DNA of 5,966 nt from Oligoflexia bacterium (GTDB lineage: Bacteria; Bdellovibrionota; UBA1018), in the NCBI GenBank assembly GCA_903858195.1, contig CAIOHW010000144.1:1-5966 (forward strand), given 5' to 3'. The notes under the pieces were generated by a model. That model was not told the origin of the DNA. It worked only from the letters and a program-made list of their open reading frames with translations, and made no database searches. The position numbers and the translations under genes are program-made. The number at the start of each line of letters is the position of its first letter. Positions within the stretch are counted from its first letter, which is position 1. This document shows, piece by piece, positions 5,569-5,966 of the stretch.

Positions 5569-5584
5569 CATGACATGCCCTGTG

Positions 5585-5590
5585 ATTTTA
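5585..5590 (-). promoter_or_regulatory. Possible -10 element for the HPF-like gene
   Basis: On the minus strand TAAAAT matches TATAAT at five of six positions, 64 bases before ATG 5521. No good -35 sits 16-18 bases upstream of it, so a transcription start near 5578 is only a suggestion. It would place the tandem 11-bp repeat in the leader. Confidence 0.28.
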
Positions 5591-5614
5591 CGGGCGCCTG
5601 GAGCCAACCTCGGT

Positions 5615-5620
5615 CATAAT
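5615..5620 (+). promoter_or_regulatory. Possible -10 element for the terminal exported-protein gene
   Basis: CATAAT matches TATAAT at five of six positions and lies 25 bases before ATG 5646, in the divergent gap shared with the HPF-like gene. No matching -35 is seen at normal spacing. Confidence 0.25.
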
Positions 5621-5645
5621 TGAAGCCGGGGGTGTCCCAGTCGGA

Positions 5646-5966
5646 ATGCGTCCGCACCATGGCAAAAGTGTGATCAGGAGTCTAAGAGCCGCCTGCCTCA
5701 GTGTGGCGTGGTTTGCCGCGCTGGCAGGGGCGAGTGCCCCGTTGCGCGCTGCAGCCGCCGACTTCAGTTCGTTTCAGTCTTCAGGGGCGTGGGATGCTCT
5801 CCAAACAGGAAGCCTCTCGGGACTTCTCACCAGCTGTCAGGGGTCTACTTTTGCCGGGGCAGCCGGCACTCTGGCGTCATGTCTGGCTGCTCCTCCGGGA
5901 GACCTCAAGGAGGCCTCAAGCAGCCTTGAATGCGAAACCTTTCAGGGTGAGGGCGGATTCAGCGTC
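5646..5966 (+). CDS. Exported protein of unknown function, 3' truncated by window edge
   Basis: 107 codons are open from ATG 5646 to the window end without a stop. The N-terminus is a typical Sec signal peptide: a basic n-region (H, K, R up to residue 14), a hydrophobic core AACLSVAWFAALAGAS (15-30) and an AAAA-D junction, so cleavage after Ala38 is likely. The visible mature part is rich in Ser, Ala and Gly with cysteines at 64, 79 and 96; no family is recognised. A GGGGG run at 5628-5632 is rather far (13 bases) from the ATG. GTG 5670 is an alternative start that would shorten the n-region. The gene diverges from the HPF-like gene across a 124-base gap. Confidence 0.68.
   Translation, partial: MRPHHGKSVIRSLRAACLSVAWFAALAGASAPLRAAAADFSSFQSSGAWDALQTGSLSGLLTSCQGSTFAGAAGTLASCLAAPPGDLKEASSSLECETFQGEGGFSV

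Noticed and set aside
5708..5929. 73-codon plus-strand frame near the window end
   Set aside because: Out of frame with the signal-peptide frame that starts at 5646 and stays open to the end; the product is Gly/Arg/Cys-rich without features.

Overview
The window comes from a bacterial chromosome of fairly high GC (by eye about 60%). Two signal-peptide lipoproteins, an HPF/RaiA-type protein and a branched-chain-type 2-oxoacid dehydrogenase point to a Gram-negative organism. A proteobacterial or Bdellovibrionota-like lineage would fit, but nothing here fixes the taxon. No mobile element, phage gene, CRISPR array, tRNA or rRNA is visible, and there is no gene-free stretch longer than 300 bases.

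Layout. (1) 1-1758, plus strand: the 3' part of the E1 alpha gene and the complete E1 beta gene of a thiamine-diphosphate-dependent 2-oxoacid dehydrogenase, joined stop-to-start (TAAATG) and closed by a very strong intrinsic terminator at 1785-1820. (2) 1934-2991, plus strand: two small adjacent lipoprotein genes that share a six-cysteine pattern and look like diverged tandem duplicates. (3) 2976-3740, minus strand: an EI24/CysZ-type multi-pass membrane protein whose 3' end overlaps the second lipoprotein gene. (4) 3763-4662, plus strand: a complete acyl-CoA/acyl-lipid desaturase with all three histidine boxes, divergent from the EI24 gene with only 22 bases between starts. (5) 4659-5521, minus strand: an HPF/RaiA-type ribosome-associated protein followed by two tightly coupled short frames of unknown function (TGATG, then TGAATG). 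Their end interlocks with the desaturase stop in a shared TTAA. (6) 5646-5966, plus strand: the start of a gene for an exported protein, cut by the window edge.

How the genes relate. Only the E1 pair forms an obvious functional unit; its E2 and E3 partners are not immediately downstream, because the terminator ends the unit. Branched-chain 2-oxoacid oxidation (precursors of branched fatty acids) and a desaturase can both affect membrane fluidity, and the EI24-type protein is also membrane-bound, but a common role is only inference. The most unusual features are the paired cysteine-rich lipoproteins and the coupled or interrupted reading frames after the HPF-like gene. I see no convincing new multi-gene system.
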